A stretch of 64,000 nt of DNA from Sphingobacterium rhinopitheci (GCF_022627575.1 NZ_JADEYQ010000001.1:434001-498000); one strand, 5' to 3'. Shown: positions 1-10,166, counted from the stretch's first letter. A program made the numbers and translations. Notes: generated from the sequence alone by a model not told the origin.

Positions 1-1
1 A

Positions 2-3000
2 GATTTAGATCGATTGGTAGATCGATCACTCCTTCCTGAAGGAATGGAAATTCAATATCCAAATTCAATATCGCTTACCGGGAACTTCAAAGGAGGTTTG
101 AAAGGATTTGACACCAATCTAAAATTAGTAACCGAAAAAGGGGATGCTTCGGTAAATGGTTATTTAAATATGGCCGGCAAAGATACTACATATGACGCTA
201 CAGTATCTATTCAAAACTTCAACTTAGGCCATTTTATCAAACAAGATACGGTATTAGGGTTTATCTCTGCAGAAGCTAAAGTAAAGGGAACAGGACTAAA
301 CCCTAAAACAATGGTCGCAGAAGTAGCAGGAAATATTAATAGACTTGAAGCATTAGGCTATAACTATAACAGTATAAACTTAGATCTTAATGCTCAAAAA
401 GGCGCTATTGATGGCAAGGTCAATAGTTTGGATCCAAATATCAAATTTGATGTGGATATGGCTGCCGATATGACGGCCCACTATCCAAAAGTATATTTCA
501 ATGTGAATATTGATTCTGTCAATCTTCAAAATTTGAATTTAATGAAGGATAACTTACGTTATCACGGTAAAATAAAAGGGAATTTCCAAACTGCAGATCT
601 TAACCATTTAAATGGGGAAATTATCATTTCTGAATCATCTATAGCATACAATAAAGAGCGATATGCACTAGATAGCATATCATTGATCGCCTCAGCAGAT
701 ACCAACAGAAATACCATTGTCCTCAAGTCAGAGTTAATTAATGCCCATTTAGTAGGCAAATTTATGCTTACGGAACTTAGTAATGCGGTACAAGATGTAG
801 CCAAAATATACTACAATCCTAACAATGATCCTCCAAGCATTGTTAAATATGAAAATCAGAATTTTGAGTTTTCTGCTACCTTAACAAGTTCTAAGTTTAT
901 TAAGGATTTCTTCCCTGATCTGGAAAAAATGGATAATATATCACTCGATGGTACATTTAATAGTGGTCAAAAAAGTATAATGGCCAAATTGATAGCGCCA
1001 GAAGTTATTTATTCGGGAATACATATCAAAGATGTCGGTGTAGATATTATTACAGTAGATAGTACGATGTATTATTCTGCATTAATAAACAAAATCAAGA
1101 TCAATAACATAGAGCTTAATAACACGACACTTAGTGGTCAAGTAATTGAAAACAATCTAGATATAGGACTATGGATTAAGGATAAAGAGCAAAAAGATAA
1201 ATATCACCTCGGTGGAAAAGTCGCAATACATCAAAATAATTATGTGTTTAGCCTATTTGAAAATGGATTAATGCTAAATTACGACAAATGGGATATTTCT
1301 CCTGAAAACCAATTGTCCTTTGGTAAAGATGGGATCAGAGCAAATGATTTTAGATTATCCAAAAATGACCAGGTTCTACTCATACAATCTACGGATTCAA
1401 CCCTGAATGCACCTATTCAAATGTCGTTTAACAATTTCAGAATCGAGACATTATCAAATATGTTGGAATCTGAAACATTTAATTTAGGCGGAGGAATTAA
1501 TGGTGAAGCTACTATTTCTAGATTAGCTAGCAGTCCCGTTTTAGTTTCAGATATTGATATTGACAAAGTATACTTTGGAAAAGATACGATAGGTGATATT
1601 TGTATAAAAGTAAATAACCTTAAAGAAGATACCTACACAGCAGATATCTCCATCAGTGAAAATGGTAATGATGTGCGACTAGTAGGTGATTATTATGCCC
1701 CTACAACTGGTGCATCAAATATTAATGCTACATTAACATTAAACCCACTAAAAATAAAAACTATTGAAGCATTTAGTATGGGTTATTTAAAAGATAGCGA
1801 AGGAGATTTGAATGGTAAATTATCTATCACCGGCAATTTAGAAAAACCAAATATTACTGGAGATTTGACTTTCAACAAAGCGAATATAAATATCGCTATG
1901 CTTAATGCTAATTTATTGATCGATAATCAAAAAATAAACTTCAATGAAAAAGGCATTAATTTCAAACAATTTGCTTTAACAGATTTAAAAGGAAATCAGG
2001 CCAAACTAAATGGTAATATCCTTACTTCTACCTATACTGATTTCAATTTTAATCTCAACCTGACGACATACAACTTTGCTGTAGTAAATTCTACACGTGC
2101 TGATAATGATTTATTTTACGGAAAACTATATGTAACTTCAAATTTACGTATCAAAGGGGATCTTGATAAACCTATTATCGATGGTAATGTAAAAGCCAAT
2201 GAGAATACAGATTTTGTATTTATCGTACCCAATGAAAATCCCGGTATCGCAGAAAGAGATGGCGTGGTAAAATTTGTCAATAAATCCGAAATAGATCAAC
2301 CTAATGTATTTGCCAAATTAGATTCTTTGACAACAGTTACTAAACTTACGGGTTTCGATCTAGCGTTAAATCTAAGCACAGCACGCGAGGCAAAATTTAA
2401 AGTTATATTAAATGAAGGTTCTCAAGATGCTCTAAATATCCAAGGAATAGCTGAGCTTAATACAGCTATTGATGCGAGCGAAAAAATTACAATGTCAGGT
2501 ACTTTTACCGTTGAAGATGGTAATTATTCCTTTAACTTTGGTCCTATCAAAAAGGAATTTGGCTTCCAAAAAGGAAGTACCATTACCTGGAATGGTGACC
2601 CATTGGATGCACGATTAGATATAACAGCACTCTACAGTAGACGCTTTTCTCCTTTAGAATTAGTCAGCAATCAGATAGGTCCAGAAAACCAAAATCTATA
2701 TCGTCAAAAAATCCCCTTTAATGTCAAATTGATACTAACAGGTGAATTGTTTAAACCAGATATCCGTTTTGATATTGACGTTGACGACAATAATTCAATC
2801 GTTTCACAGGATGTTATTTCGAAAGTAGAGAATGCATTAACAGCGCTAAGAAATGATCCTGCCGAAATGAACAAGCAAGTATTCTCCCTTATTGTATTGG
2901 GGAATTTTATGTCTGCTAATCCATTTGGTAGTTTATCCGGATCTGGTGGTGTAGAGAGTTTTGCACGAAATTCAGTAAGTTCATTTTTATCAAATCAATT

Positions 3001-3673
3001 AAACAACCTTGCTTCAGATCTGATAAAAGGAATTGATTTAGATTTTAACTTACAGTCCGAGCAAGATTATTTGTCTGGAGCTGCCCAAGCTAGAACAGAT
3101 CTAAATGTCAATGTTTCAAAGATGCTGTTTGATGATCGTTTAAAAATAACAATAGGGTCTAACTTTGAAGTAGAAGGTCAAAGTAGACCTGGAGAAAATC
3201 CAAATAATATCGCTGGCGACATCTCTATTGAATATCAATTGTCTGCTGACGGAAGGTATTTTATCCGTGCGTACCGCAAAAATGAATACCAAGCAACCCT
3301 ACAGGGACAATTTGTAGAAACAGGTATAGGTTTTATTGTTAACATTAGTTACGACAAATTTAGAGAGATATTCATGAGCGAAAAAGCATTAGAAACCTAT
3401 TATAATACCGAAAGTAATAGTTTCAGAAAACGTTTCAATGTAGAACGCATGGATACGGATTCTATCTACCGCGATAGCGTTCGTTTGGTTATTAGAGATA
3501 GCTTAATGAAACATAGCCCTCAATATCGCAAAAGAGTATTAGAGCGGGAAAAACAAGAACAGTTGAAAAAAGATCAAGATACGGTACCTTCCAGTGGAAA
3601 TACAATTCAAAAAATAAATTCCACTACAGCTATCCGAAACGAAGAAGATGAAAGGAAACAAAATGAGAAGTAG
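2..3673 (+). CDS. tamB: TamB-family translocation/assembly protein (5' truncated)
   Basis: Large periplasmic-spanning protein of the TamB (DUF490) family, which works with an Omp85 partner in outer-membrane protein or lipid export. The frame is open to the left edge (codons for D-L-D-R precede the first possible TTG start at 14), so the N-terminal anchor and first part are missing. About 1,220 residues are visible. They are mostly repetitive beta-strand sequence rich in N, D, G and I, typical of the family's lipid-binding beta-taco. The family's conserved C-terminal region lies at roughly residues 780-1130 of the visible part, including the segment LGNFMSANPFGSLSG, and is followed by a charged tail. 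The stop lies inside the start of the downstream tamL gene, which indicates translational coupling. Confidence in the family is high because of the C-terminal region and the Omp85 neighbour. Confidence 0.9.
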   Translation, partial: DLDRLVDRSLLPEGMEIQYPNSISLTGNFKGGLKGFDTNLKLVTEKGDASVNGYLNMAGKDTTYDATVSIQNFNLGHFIKQDTVLGFISAEAKVKGTGLNPKTMVAEVAGNINRLEALGYNYNSINLDLNAQKGAIDGKVNSLDPNIKFDVDMAADMTAHYPKVYFNVNIDSVNLQNLNLMKDNLRYHGKIKGNFQTADLNHLNGEIIISESSIAYNKERYALDSISLIASADTNRNTIVLKSELINAHLVGKFMLTELSNAVQDVAKIYYNPNNDPPSIVKYENQNFEFSATLTSSKFIKDFFPDLEKMDNISLDGTFNSGQKSIMAKLIAPEVIYSGIHIKDVGVDIITVDSTMYYSALINKIKINNIELNNTTLSGQVIENNLDIGLWIKDKEQKDKYHLGGKVAIHQNNYVFSLFENGLMLNYDKWDISPENQLSFGKDGIRANDFRLSKNDQVLLIQSTDSTLNAPIQMSFNNFRIETLSNMLESETFNLGGGINGEATISRLASSPVLVSDIDIDKVYFGKDTIGDICIKVNNLKEDTYTADISISENGNDVRLVGDYYAPTTGASNINATLTLNPLKIKTIEAFSMGYLKDSEGDLNGKLSITGNLEKPNITGDLTFNKANINIAMLNANLLIDNQKINFNEKGINFKQFALTDLKGNQAKLNGNILTSTYTDFNFNLNLTTYNFAVVNSTRADNDLFYGKLYVTSNLRIKGDLDKPIIDGNVKANENTDFVFIVPNENPGIAERDGVVKFVNKSEIDQPNVFAKLDSLTTVTKLTGFDLALNLSTAREAKFKVILNEGSQDALNIQGIAELNTAIDASEKITMSGTFTVEDGNYSFNFGPIKKEFGFQKGSTITWNGDPLDARLDITALYSRRFSPLELVSNQIGPENQNLYRQKIPFNVKLILTGELFKPDIRFDIDVDDNNSIVSQDVISKVENALTALRNDPAEMNKQVFSLIVLGNFMSANPFGSLSGSGGVESFARNSVSSFLSNQLNNLASDLIKGIDLDFNLQSEQDYLSGAAQARTDLNVNVSKMLFDDRLKITIGSNFEVEGQSRPGENPNNIAGDISIEYQLSADGRYFIRAYRKNEYQATLQGQFVETGIGFIVNISYDKFREIFMSEKALETYYNTESNSFRKRFNVERMDTDSIYRDSVRLVIRDSLMKHSPQYRKRVLEREKQEQLKKDQDTVPSSGNTIQKINSTTAIRNEEDERKQNEK

Positions 3674-5984
3674 ATTATATTTCGTATTTCTTATTGCCTC
3701 TATGTGGAGTATATATTCATGTAATATCACTAAATATATACCCGAAGGTGAAAAACTATATACTGGTGCAGAAGTTACACTAAAAATGGATACAATAAGA
3801 GATCCTGAAAAATTAAAAGCTTTCGAAGAGAATTTAAAAAGCCTAACCTTACCCAATCCCAATAAAAAAGCTTTTGGTGTACCATGGAAGCTCTTATTTT
3901 GGAATATAGGATATGGAGATAGTACCAATAATATTGTTAGAAATTGGTTCAAAAAAAGAGGTGAAGCTCCCGTACTGCTGAGCGATGTTAATAGAGAGTA
4001 TAATGAAAATCTATTACGCAACCGATTGGAAAATCTAGGCTTCTTTAATGCTACTGTTAGTTCGGATACCATCGTCCAAGGCAAACGTGCTAAGGTGGTT
4101 TATACAGGAATACCAAAGAGCATATACCGCATCAATAAGGTCTTTTATGACCTTGATTCATTGGACGAAATTAGTAGAGATATATTCAGAACACGTAATG
4201 AATCCCTCCTGAAAGTAGGATCTAATTACAATCTAGATGTAATAATTTCGGAACGTGAACGTATCGATAACGACTTAAAAAATAAAGGATATTATTATTT
4301 TAATGCAGATAATCTGTTGATCGAAGTGGATAGTACTATAGGTAACCATAAGGTTAATATGTATATAACGATCAAACCACAAACAACGATTGAAGCAAAA
4401 AACCCACAGCATATTGGTAATATCTTTATTTACCCTAACTATACATTAAGCTCAGAGGGATATACTAGGCGAAGACCAACAAGTACAATGCAGTTGTACG
4501 ATAATAATTTTTATATCATTGACCCCAAAAATATTATTAGAAAAAAGGTATTAGCTAATCATATTTTCTTTGATAGAGGCCAGCTCTATAACCGATATGA
4601 TCATAACCAAACGATAAATCACCTCGTAAACTTAAACATGTTTAAGTTTGTGAAAAACAACTTTGAGAATAATCCTGATTCCACAAATGTCCTTGACGTC
4701 TACTACTATTTGACACCAATGGCGAAAAAATCATTACGCTTTGAGGTGCTAGCAAAGACAGCCAATGTATATAATGGATCAGAGGCAAACGTAACATGGA
4801 CGCTAAGAAATGCATTCAAAGGAGCAGAAACCTTTACCGCCAATGTATTTGGAGGTTATGAGACGCAAACAGGTGGTAACGTGAATTTAAATTCTTCATA
4901 TTATAGATATGGTGCCGAACTGGGTATTACGTGGCCGAGATTACTATCCCCATACAAATGGACTCCTTCACGACGATATATTCCACAGACATATCTTAGA
5001 TTTAGGTATGAATTCTTAAACCGTAAATCTGCCTATGTTTTAAATTCTTCGACCTTAAACTTTGGTTACAAATGGAATGAAAGTGAGCGTAAAACACATG
5101 ATCTTACACTGGCAGAAATTATATACGTACAACCACGTAATATTACAGATGCCTATAAAGCACAGATGGATACTGTACCGACACTTCGTCGTATCGTAGA
5201 TAGACAGTTTTCAATTGGTCCCAACTACACATTTACCTCCACAAATAGTCTTGATGTAAACAAAAAAAGCACCTACTATTTCAAAGGAGGAATAAATCTA
5301 TCAGGTAATATCCTCGGACTTATTCAAGGTGCTGATTATAATAAAGGAGAAATAAAAAAAATATTTGGTGCTGCATATAGCCAGTTCGTAAAAGTAGAGT
5401 TAGACGGTAGACACTACTTAAAATTAGGTGGTTACAATGAGTTAGCAACCCGTATAATGGTGGGAATGAGTTATTCTTATGGCAACTCCAATGGTTTACC
5501 TTATCTAAAACAATTTTATGCAGGGGGCCCATATGGCTTACGTGGTTTTAGGGCACGATCTGTCGGTCCAGGAATATCACCTCCGGAAAATGTCGGAGCG
5601 GGCAATTTCTTTGCCGATCAGACAGGAGATTATAAACTCGAATTGAATGCAGAATATAGAGGTAGAATTGTAGATTTTGGAATGGGGATATTAAACTGGG
5701 CCGCATTTATTGATGCTGGTAATATATGGACACAAAATCCAAATCCCGATAAGCCTGGTGCCAATATCACCAAAAACTTCTTAAATCAACTTGCCGTTGA
5801 TGGTGGTGCAGGCTTACGTTTTGATTTCAGTTTCCTTATTATACGTACAGATTTGGGGATTCCCCTTCGTATTCCATATTACCCTAAAGGAGAAAGATGG
5901 GTATTTAAAGATATAGATTTCAAAAACTCTACTTGGCGTCAAAACAATCTTGTTTTCAACTTAGCAATTGGCTATCCATTTTAG
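3663..5984 (+). CDS. tamL: TamL: lipoprotein-type TamA/Omp85 outer-membrane protein
   Basis: Omp85-superfamily outer-membrane protein, the partner of TamB. The N-terminus is a lipoprotein signal with the lipidated cysteine at residue 20 (SIYSC), a feature of the Bacteroidota TamL variant. A POTRA-containing periplasmic part covers roughly residues 30-380 and a 16-strand-type beta-barrel about 390-773. The barrel holds the segment GGPYGLRGFRARSVGPG, equivalent to the conserved loop-6 (V/I)RGF motif of Omp85 proteins. An ATG at 3648 is also in frame, but the one at 3663 gives a cleaner lipoprotein signal. Either start overlaps the end of tamB, by 11 or 26 bases. The protein ends in aromatic/hydrophobic residues (AIGYPF), as expected for a barrel C-terminal strand. 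Confidence 0.88.
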   Translation: MRSRLYFVFLIASMWSIYSCNITKYIPEGEKLYTGAEVTLKMDTIRDPEKLKAFEENLKSLTLPNPNKKAFGVPWKLLFWNIGYGDSTNNIVRNWFKKRGEAPVLLSDVNREYNENLLRNRLENLGFFNATVSSDTIVQGKRAKVVYTGIPKSIYRINKVFYDLDSLDEISRDIFRTRNESLLKVGSNYNLDVIISERERIDNDLKNKGYYYFNADNLLIEVDSTIGNHKVNMYITIKPQTTIEAKNPQHIGNIFIYPNYTLSSEGYTRRRPTSTMQLYDNNFYIIDPKNIIRKKVLANHIFFDRGQLYNRYDHNQTINHLVNLNMFKFVKNNFENNPDSTNVLDVYYYLTPMAKKSLRFEVLAKTANVYNGSEANVTWTLRNAFKGAETFTANVFGGYETQTGGNVNLNSSYYRYGAELGITWPRLLSPYKWTPSRRYIPQTYLRFRYEFLNRKSAYVLNSSTLNFGYKWNESERKTHDLTLAEIIYVQPRNITDAYKAQMDTVPTLRRIVDRQFSIGPNYTFTSTNSLDVNKKSTYYFKGGINLSGNILGLIQGADYNKGEIKKIFGAAYSQFVKVELDGRHYLKLGGYNELATRIMVGMSYSYGNSNGLPYLKQFYAGGPYGLRGFRARSVGPGISPPENVGAGNFFADQTGDYKLELNAEYRGRIVDFGMGILNWAAFIDAGNIWTQNPNPDKPGANITKNFLNQLAVDGGAGLRFDFSFLIIRTDLGIPLRIPYYPKGERWVFKDIDFKNSTWRQNNLVFNLAIGYPF

Positions 5985-6083
5985 GGTAAAATTTATATTC
6001 TCAATATGTTAAATAAAAAATTAACTATTTTCAATATGAACAAAATTAGTTAAATTAGAGAAACACTATAAACTAATAAACAT

Positions 6084-7022
6084 ATGAAAATAACAGTCAT
6101 TGGTGCTGGAGCTGTGGGTTCTACTACTGCGGATAATATAGCTAGAGCAAATTTTGCTGAAGAGGTTATCCTATTAGATATCAAAGAAGGTGTTGCCGAA
6201 GGCAAGGCACAAGATATGATGCAAACAGCAGCTTTATTAGGTTTTGATACCAAAATAAAAGGCGTAACCAATGATTATGCGCAAACGGCAAATTCAACGG
6301 TAGCGGTTATTACGTCTGGCATACCACGGAAACCAGGGATGACACGAGAAGAACTAATCGGCACAAACGCTAATATTGTAAAATCTGTAGTCGAAAACCT
6401 TGTTAAATATTCCCCCGATGTAATCATTATCGTTGTTTCTAATCCTATGGATACTATGACCTATCTGGCATTAAAAGCTAGTGGTCTTCCAAAAAATAGA
6501 ATTATTGGAATGGGTGGGGCACTAGATTCCTCTCGTTTTAAATACCAAATAGCGACCAAATTAAATGCCTCCCCTAGTGATTTAAATGCTATAGTCATCG
6601 GTGGGCATGGTGATACTACAATGATACCTTTAATAAGTAAAGCTACTTGGAATAGCATCCCTGTAACACAATTTTTAAATATTGAAGAGCAGGAAGATAT
6701 AATTAAGAAAACCATGGTAGGTGGTGCTACATTGACTGCATTGATAGGTACATCAGCCTGGTATGCCCCAGGTGCAGCTACTGCGGCAATGGTAAGAAGT
6801 ATTGCGCTCAATGAGAATAAGCTGTTTACGGCGTCAGTATATTTAGACGGTGAATATGGGGAGTCTGATATTAATATTGGTGTTCCTGTGATTATCAATA
6901 AAAATGGATGGGACAAAATTGTGCCAATCAATCTGACAGAAGAAGAAAAAATTAGCTTCAAAAAAAGTGCAGAAGCTGTAAGGGCTATGAACAATGTCCT
7001 TAGAGAAAACAAAAATATTTAA
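6084..7022 (+). CDS. mdh: Malate dehydrogenase (LDH-like type)
   Basis: NAD-dependent interconversion of malate and oxaloacetate in the TCA cycle; cytoplasmic. 312 residues, the normal length for the LDH-like MDH group. The N-terminal Rossmann fold starts with GAGAVGS (residues 7-13) and has an acidic residue, D32, at the end of strand 2, which favours NAD over NADP. The substrate loop GIPRKPGMTR has R82 and the arginine pattern that selects dicarboxylic acids. The catalytic histidine is in GGHGDTTM. The gene is monocistronic: about 100 bases separate it from tamL, and a strong terminator hairpin follows the stop. No other family fits. Confidence 0.96.
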   Translation: MKITVIGAGAVGSTTADNIARANFAEEVILLDIKEGVAEGKAQDMMQTAALLGFDTKIKGVTNDYAQTANSTVAVITSGIPRKPGMTREELIGTNANIVKSVVENLVKYSPDVIIIVVSNPMDTMTYLALKASGLPKNRIIGMGGALDSSRFKYQIATKLNASPSDLNAIVIGGHGDTTMIPLISKATWNSIPVTQFLNIEEQEDIIKKTMVGGATLTALIGTSAWYAPGAATAAMVRSIALNENKLFTASVYLDGEYGESDINIGVPVIINKNGWDKIVPINLTEEEKISFKKSAEAVRAMNNVLRENKNI

Positions 7023-7046
7023 TTAAAATAGATTCTTATTTTTCGG

Positions 7047-7068
7047 AAAGGGCTTTTAAAAGCCCTTT
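7047..7068 (+). terminator. Rho-independent terminator of mdh
   Basis: A perfect 22-base self-complementary run (arms 7047-7057 and 7058-7068, with GGGC/GCCC cores) lies 25 bases after the mdh stop and ends in a T-rich run. Confidence 0.85.
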
Positions 7069-7092
7069 CTTTGTAAGTATTAAACACTATAT

Positions 7093-7539
7093 ATGCATAT
7101 AATACCTTTTGAAATCTTAACCATCCAAAACGATGGTTTTCACATTATACTTAATGTAATACTCTTACAAAAGAAATTTAAAATGGTACTGGATACAGGA
7201 GCCTCAAAAACAGTATTAGACAAACAATTACTTATTGATATGGGACTTGCTCAAGAAGAATTGATATCTAGTAATATACTCTCAACTGGCTTAGGTACTA
7301 ATGAAATGGAAAGTCACACACTATATTTAGAATCTCTTATGATTAGTGACTGGACTATCAAAAATATACAAGTAGCCGTATTGGATCTTTCTACTATAAA
7401 CTATGCCTACCAACAAATGAATTTCCCCGCTGTAATAGGAGTTTTAGGCGGAGATATTTTGTATAAATATGGCGCTGTAATAGATTACAAAAAGAAAACG
7501 TTGAAACTAAATAGTCGAAAAATAAAAAGTCAATCATAA
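7093..7539 (+). CDS. Retropepsin-like aspartic protease family protein
   Basis: Small soluble protein of the clan AA (retropepsin-like) fold. The active-site triad-type motif LDTGAS starts at L33, with the catalytic aspartate at D34 and the usual following S/T-x-T hydrophobic context. The second conserved glycine region is GVLGGDIL, near residue 120. At 148 residues with a single DTG motif it would act as a dimer, as single-domain retropepsins do. No signal peptide or membrane segment is visible, so it is probably cytoplasmic. It begins 25 bases after the mdh terminator, with an ATG in an AT-rich leader, and its stop codon lies inside the downstream convergent terminator. Proteins like this are common in Bacteroidota but their substrates are unknown. 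Confidence 0.75.
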   Translation: MHIIPFEILTIQNDGFHIILNVILLQKKFKMVLDTGASKTVLDKQLLIDMGLAQEELISSNILSTGLGTNEMESHTLYLESLMISDWTIKNIQVAVLDLSTINYAYQQMNFPAVIGVLGGDILYKYGAVIDYKKKTLKLNSRKIKSQS

Positions 7540-7554
7540 AATGATTGACTTTTT
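7525..7554. terminator. Bidirectional terminator between convergent genes
   Basis: A 13-bp perfect stem (7525-7537 and 7542-7554 approximately, core GTCAATCA/TGATTGAC) with an A-run on the left and a T-run on the right. It overlaps the stop codon of the retropepsin-like gene and can also serve the leftward gene ending at 7578. Confidence 0.8.
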
Positions 7555-7577
7555 AATATCTATATCGTAATTAATTA

Positions 7578-7994
7578 CTATCGTATTGATATACGTTTTA
7601 CTATGGTCTCTGTACCTGAAGATACACGAACAAAATAAAAACCTGCTGATACCTTATCATCTTTATCGAAAGATAAATTGTGCGTCCCCGATTCTAAAGT
7701 CGAGTTAGAAAGATTTAATATTTCATTTCCTAAAGCATCCATCAATTTTATAACGACATTGCTCTGTTTATTTAATTTCAGGGATACTGTTATTTGAGAG
7801 ACAACAGGATTGTAAGATACTTTAACATTAGTAATATTCTTTTCAGAATCCTCATCAGCATACAATAATGTGCTAGCATCAGCGTTATTAAATAAGTTAC
7901 GGTTGATATCCTCGGCAAAAGTAGAAAACGCCATAGTGACCAACATTACTGTTAGCACCGATATATTGACGTATTTAAGGATATTTATATTCAC
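7578..7994 (-). CDS. Small secreted protein made almost only of a T9SS type A sorting domain
   Basis: 138-residue exported protein. An N-terminal signal peptide covers about residues 1-27 (hydrophobic stretch ending AFSTFA). About 30 residues of linker follow, then a region from about residue 58 to the end that matches the C-terminal T9SS (Por secretion system) sorting domain: a YNPV segment (in place of the usual YPNP), alternating strands, LMDALGNEI (the usual xxDxxGK turn), SAGFYFVRVSSG (the usual aGiYfvrv) and the terminal VKRISIR. In known cargo this domain follows a large passenger; here there is none. The start is a GTG, and the upstream in-frame codon run ends in TAA nine bases before it. 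A start at Met17 would cut the signal peptide. Its role is unknown. Confidence 0.72.
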   Translation of the reverse strand: MNINILKYVNISVLTVMLVTMAFSTFAEDINRNLFNNADASTLLYADEDSEKNITNVKVSYNPVVSQITVSLKLNKQSNVVIKLMDALGNEILNLSNSTLESGTHNLSFDKDDKVSAGFYFVRVSSGTETIVKRISIR

Positions 7995-8065
7995 GTTGAC
8001 TTATATTATTACGATCAAGGAGGAGTTTAGAATTACATTTACTTTAAAACATAATACCTCTTAAA

Positions 8066-8073
8066 CAAATATA
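8066..8073 (-). promoter_or_regulatory. Candidate -7 element for the T9SS-tail gene
   Basis: On the minus strand this reads TATATTTG, a full match to the Bacteroidota -7 consensus TAnnTTTG, about 70 bases before the GTG start at 7994. No good -33 TTG is seen at the usual spacing, so confidence is limited. Confidence 0.4.
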
Positions 8074-8165
8074 CTTTTTTTCATTGGTTTTGAAGCAGAT
8101 ATGTAAAAAAATATATGTTTTTAACAATTTTTAACAAGACATGTCGTTACCTCAATATTTTGCAA

Positions 8166-8173
8166 TATCTTCG
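8166..8173 (+). promoter_or_regulatory. Candidate -7 element for kup
   Basis: TATCTTCG, a common variant of the TAnnTTTG -7 element, lies 36 bases before the kup start. The -33 region is not clear. Confidence 0.4.
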
Positions 8174-8209
8174 CATAATATTTTAAGGTATATCTTGATC
8201 TAAGAAACT

Positions 8210-10153
8210 ATGAGTTCAGACTCTAAAAATGGGATAAACCGCTTAAGTGCAGCCGGTTTACTAATTTCATTAGGTATCATATTTGGTGATATTGGTACCT
8301 CTCCCCTTTATGTATTTAAAGCAATATTCAACCAAGGTCTTATCCAGAAGGATCTAGTATTTGGCGGATTATCGTGTGTATTTTGGACATTGACCCTTCA
8401 AACGACTATTAAATACGTATTGATAACATTGAATGCGGATAATAAGGGAGAAGGAGGTATTCTTTCCCTTTATTCCTTGGTAAAAAGAAAGTCCAAATGG
8501 CTAATCATTCCTGCCATCATTGGGGCTTCTACATTATTAGCTGATGGTATGATTACGCCAGCTATTACGATTTCATCAGCCATTGAAGGTTTGGCAATTT
8601 ATAATCCAAATTTTCCTACCGTACCGATAGTAATAGCAATCATCTCTTTATTATTCTTGATTCAACGATTTGGCACCTCTATTGTAGGAAGATTATTCGG
8701 ACCATTAATGTTGATTTGGTTTAGTACAATTGGGGTACTCGGATTTTCGTATATAGGACAAGCTCCTGAAGTACTAAAAGCTATAAATCCAATTTATGCC
8801 ATTGAGACGCTAATCAATCACCCCAATGCGCTGTTACTAATAGGCGCAATTTTTCTGTGTACAACAGGCGCAGAGGCTTTATATTCGGATATGGGTCATG
8901 CGGGGAAGAAAAATATCCGTGTCAGCTGGATCTTTGTAAAGATTGCCCTAATATTAAATTACTTTGGTCAAGGAGCATGGTTGATTATACATGAAGGTCA
9001 AGCTATGGGTGAGCAAAACCCATTTTACGCTATAATGCCTGATTGGTTTTTATTTTGTGGTATTACCATTGCGAGTATCGCAGCCATCATAGCTAGTCAA
9101 GCCATGATTTCGGGTTCATTTACACTTATTGCGGAAGCCGTACGGTTAAATATATGGCCAAAAGTAACGATCAGATACCCTAGTGATCAAAAAGGCCAAT
9201 TGTATGTTCCTTCGATAAATATTATCCTTTATATCGGTTGTCTAATAATTATTGCTATTTTTCAAAAATCAGTAAATATGGAAGCGGCTTATGGATTAGC
9301 CATAAACCTTACTTTCATTGCTACATCTACGCTTTTAATATTTTTTATGCTCAGAAAAAGAGTCAATAAGATTTGGATTTTTCTATTTGCATTAATTTAT
9401 TTTAGTATTGAGCTAACCTTTTTATTAGGTAATATAGTAAAAATTAAACATGGAGGATGGGTAACATTACTTTTAGCAACTACTATTTTTGTCATTATGT
9501 TCGCTTGGTACAAAGCGCGGAAGATTAAAAATAAGCATGTCCGCTTTATTAATATTAAAGATTATTATCCTATAATTTCCGAATTAAGTGAGGATCGTTC
9601 TATCCCTACTTTTGCCTCACAATTAGTTTATCTCACTAGCGCTAATGCAATACATGAAATAGAGGCTAAAATCATCTATTCTATCCTTAATAAAAAACCT
9701 AAACGAGCAGATGTATATTGGTTTGTTCACGTAGATGTTACCGATTCACCACATGGTAGGAACTATGTGGTAAATCAATTAATCCCAAATAAACTGATTA
9801 GAATAGATTTTAAGCTTGGATTTAGAGAAGAGCAAAAAATAAGCCTATTATTTCGGAAAGTCGTCGAAGACATGGTAGCTAATGGTGAAATAGATATTAC
9901 TAGTCAATATGAAACATTAAAAAAACATAAAATTCCTGGGGATTTTAACTTTGTTGTTTTAGAAAAGATATTTACCAAGACATCAGATTTAAGCTGGCGT
10001 GATAGGATTATTATGGAATGTTACCGACTCTTAAAATACTTTGGCCTCAGTGAGGAAAAGGGTTTTGGATTAGATAGTAGCTTTGTTACCTTAGAACGTG
10101 TTCCACTAAATATTCCAAATACAGAAAATATAAAAATAAATCGATTGAGCTAA
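8210..10153 (+). CDS. kup: KUP-family potassium uptake permease
   Basis: Inner-membrane K+ uptake transporter (KUP/HAK/KT family, K+/H+ symport). 647 residues, the usual length. The first membrane segment carries the family signature GDIGTSPLYV (about residues 26-35). About twelve hydrophobic segments fill residues 15-440, followed by a cytoplasmic C-terminal domain of about 200 residues, as in E. coli Kup. The motif GGILSLY in the second segment is also a family hallmark. The gene stands alone, with a -7 element upstream and a strong terminator downstream shared with the convergent hopJ-like gene. No other K+ transport gene lies nearby. Confidence 0.95.
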   Translation: MSSDSKNGINRLSAAGLLISLGIIFGDIGTSPLYVFKAIFNQGLIQKDLVFGGLSCVFWTLTLQTTIKYVLITLNADNKGEGGILSLYSLVKRKSKWLIIPAIIGASTLLADGMITPAITISSAIEGLAIYNPNFPTVPIVIAIISLLFLIQRFGTSIVGRLFGPLMLIWFSTIGVLGFSYIGQAPEVLKAINPIYAIETLINHPNALLLIGAIFLCTTGAEALYSDMGHAGKKNIRVSWIFVKIALILNYFGQGAWLIIHEGQAMGEQNPFYAIMPDWFLFCGITIASIAAIIASQAMISGSFTLIAEAVRLNIWPKVTIRYPSDQKGQLYVPSINIILYIGCLIIIAIFQKSVNMEAAYGLAINLTFIATSTLLIFFMLRKRVNKIWIFLFALIYFSIELTFLLGNIVKIKHGGWVTLLLATTIFVIMFAWYKARKIKNKHVRFINIKDYYPIISELSEDRSIPTFASQLVYLTSANAIHEIEAKIIYSILNKKPKRADVYWFVHVDVTDSPHGRNYVVNQLIPNKLIRIDFKLGFREEQKISLLFRKVVEDMVANGEIDITSQYETLKKHKIPGDFNFVVLEKIFTKTSDLSWRDRIIMECYRLLKYFGLSEEKGFGLDSSFVTLERVPLNIPNTENIKINRLS

Positions 10154-10166
10154 AATCTATTTAAAT

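Noticed and set aside
3539..4084. Open frame of 181 codons on the minus strand
   Set aside because: It lies antisense inside tamB/tamL, has no start context or family motif, and the plus-strand genes are clearly coding.
6461..7012. Open frame of 183 codons antisense to mdh
   Set aside because: Mdh is certain; the antisense frame has no recognisable protein features.
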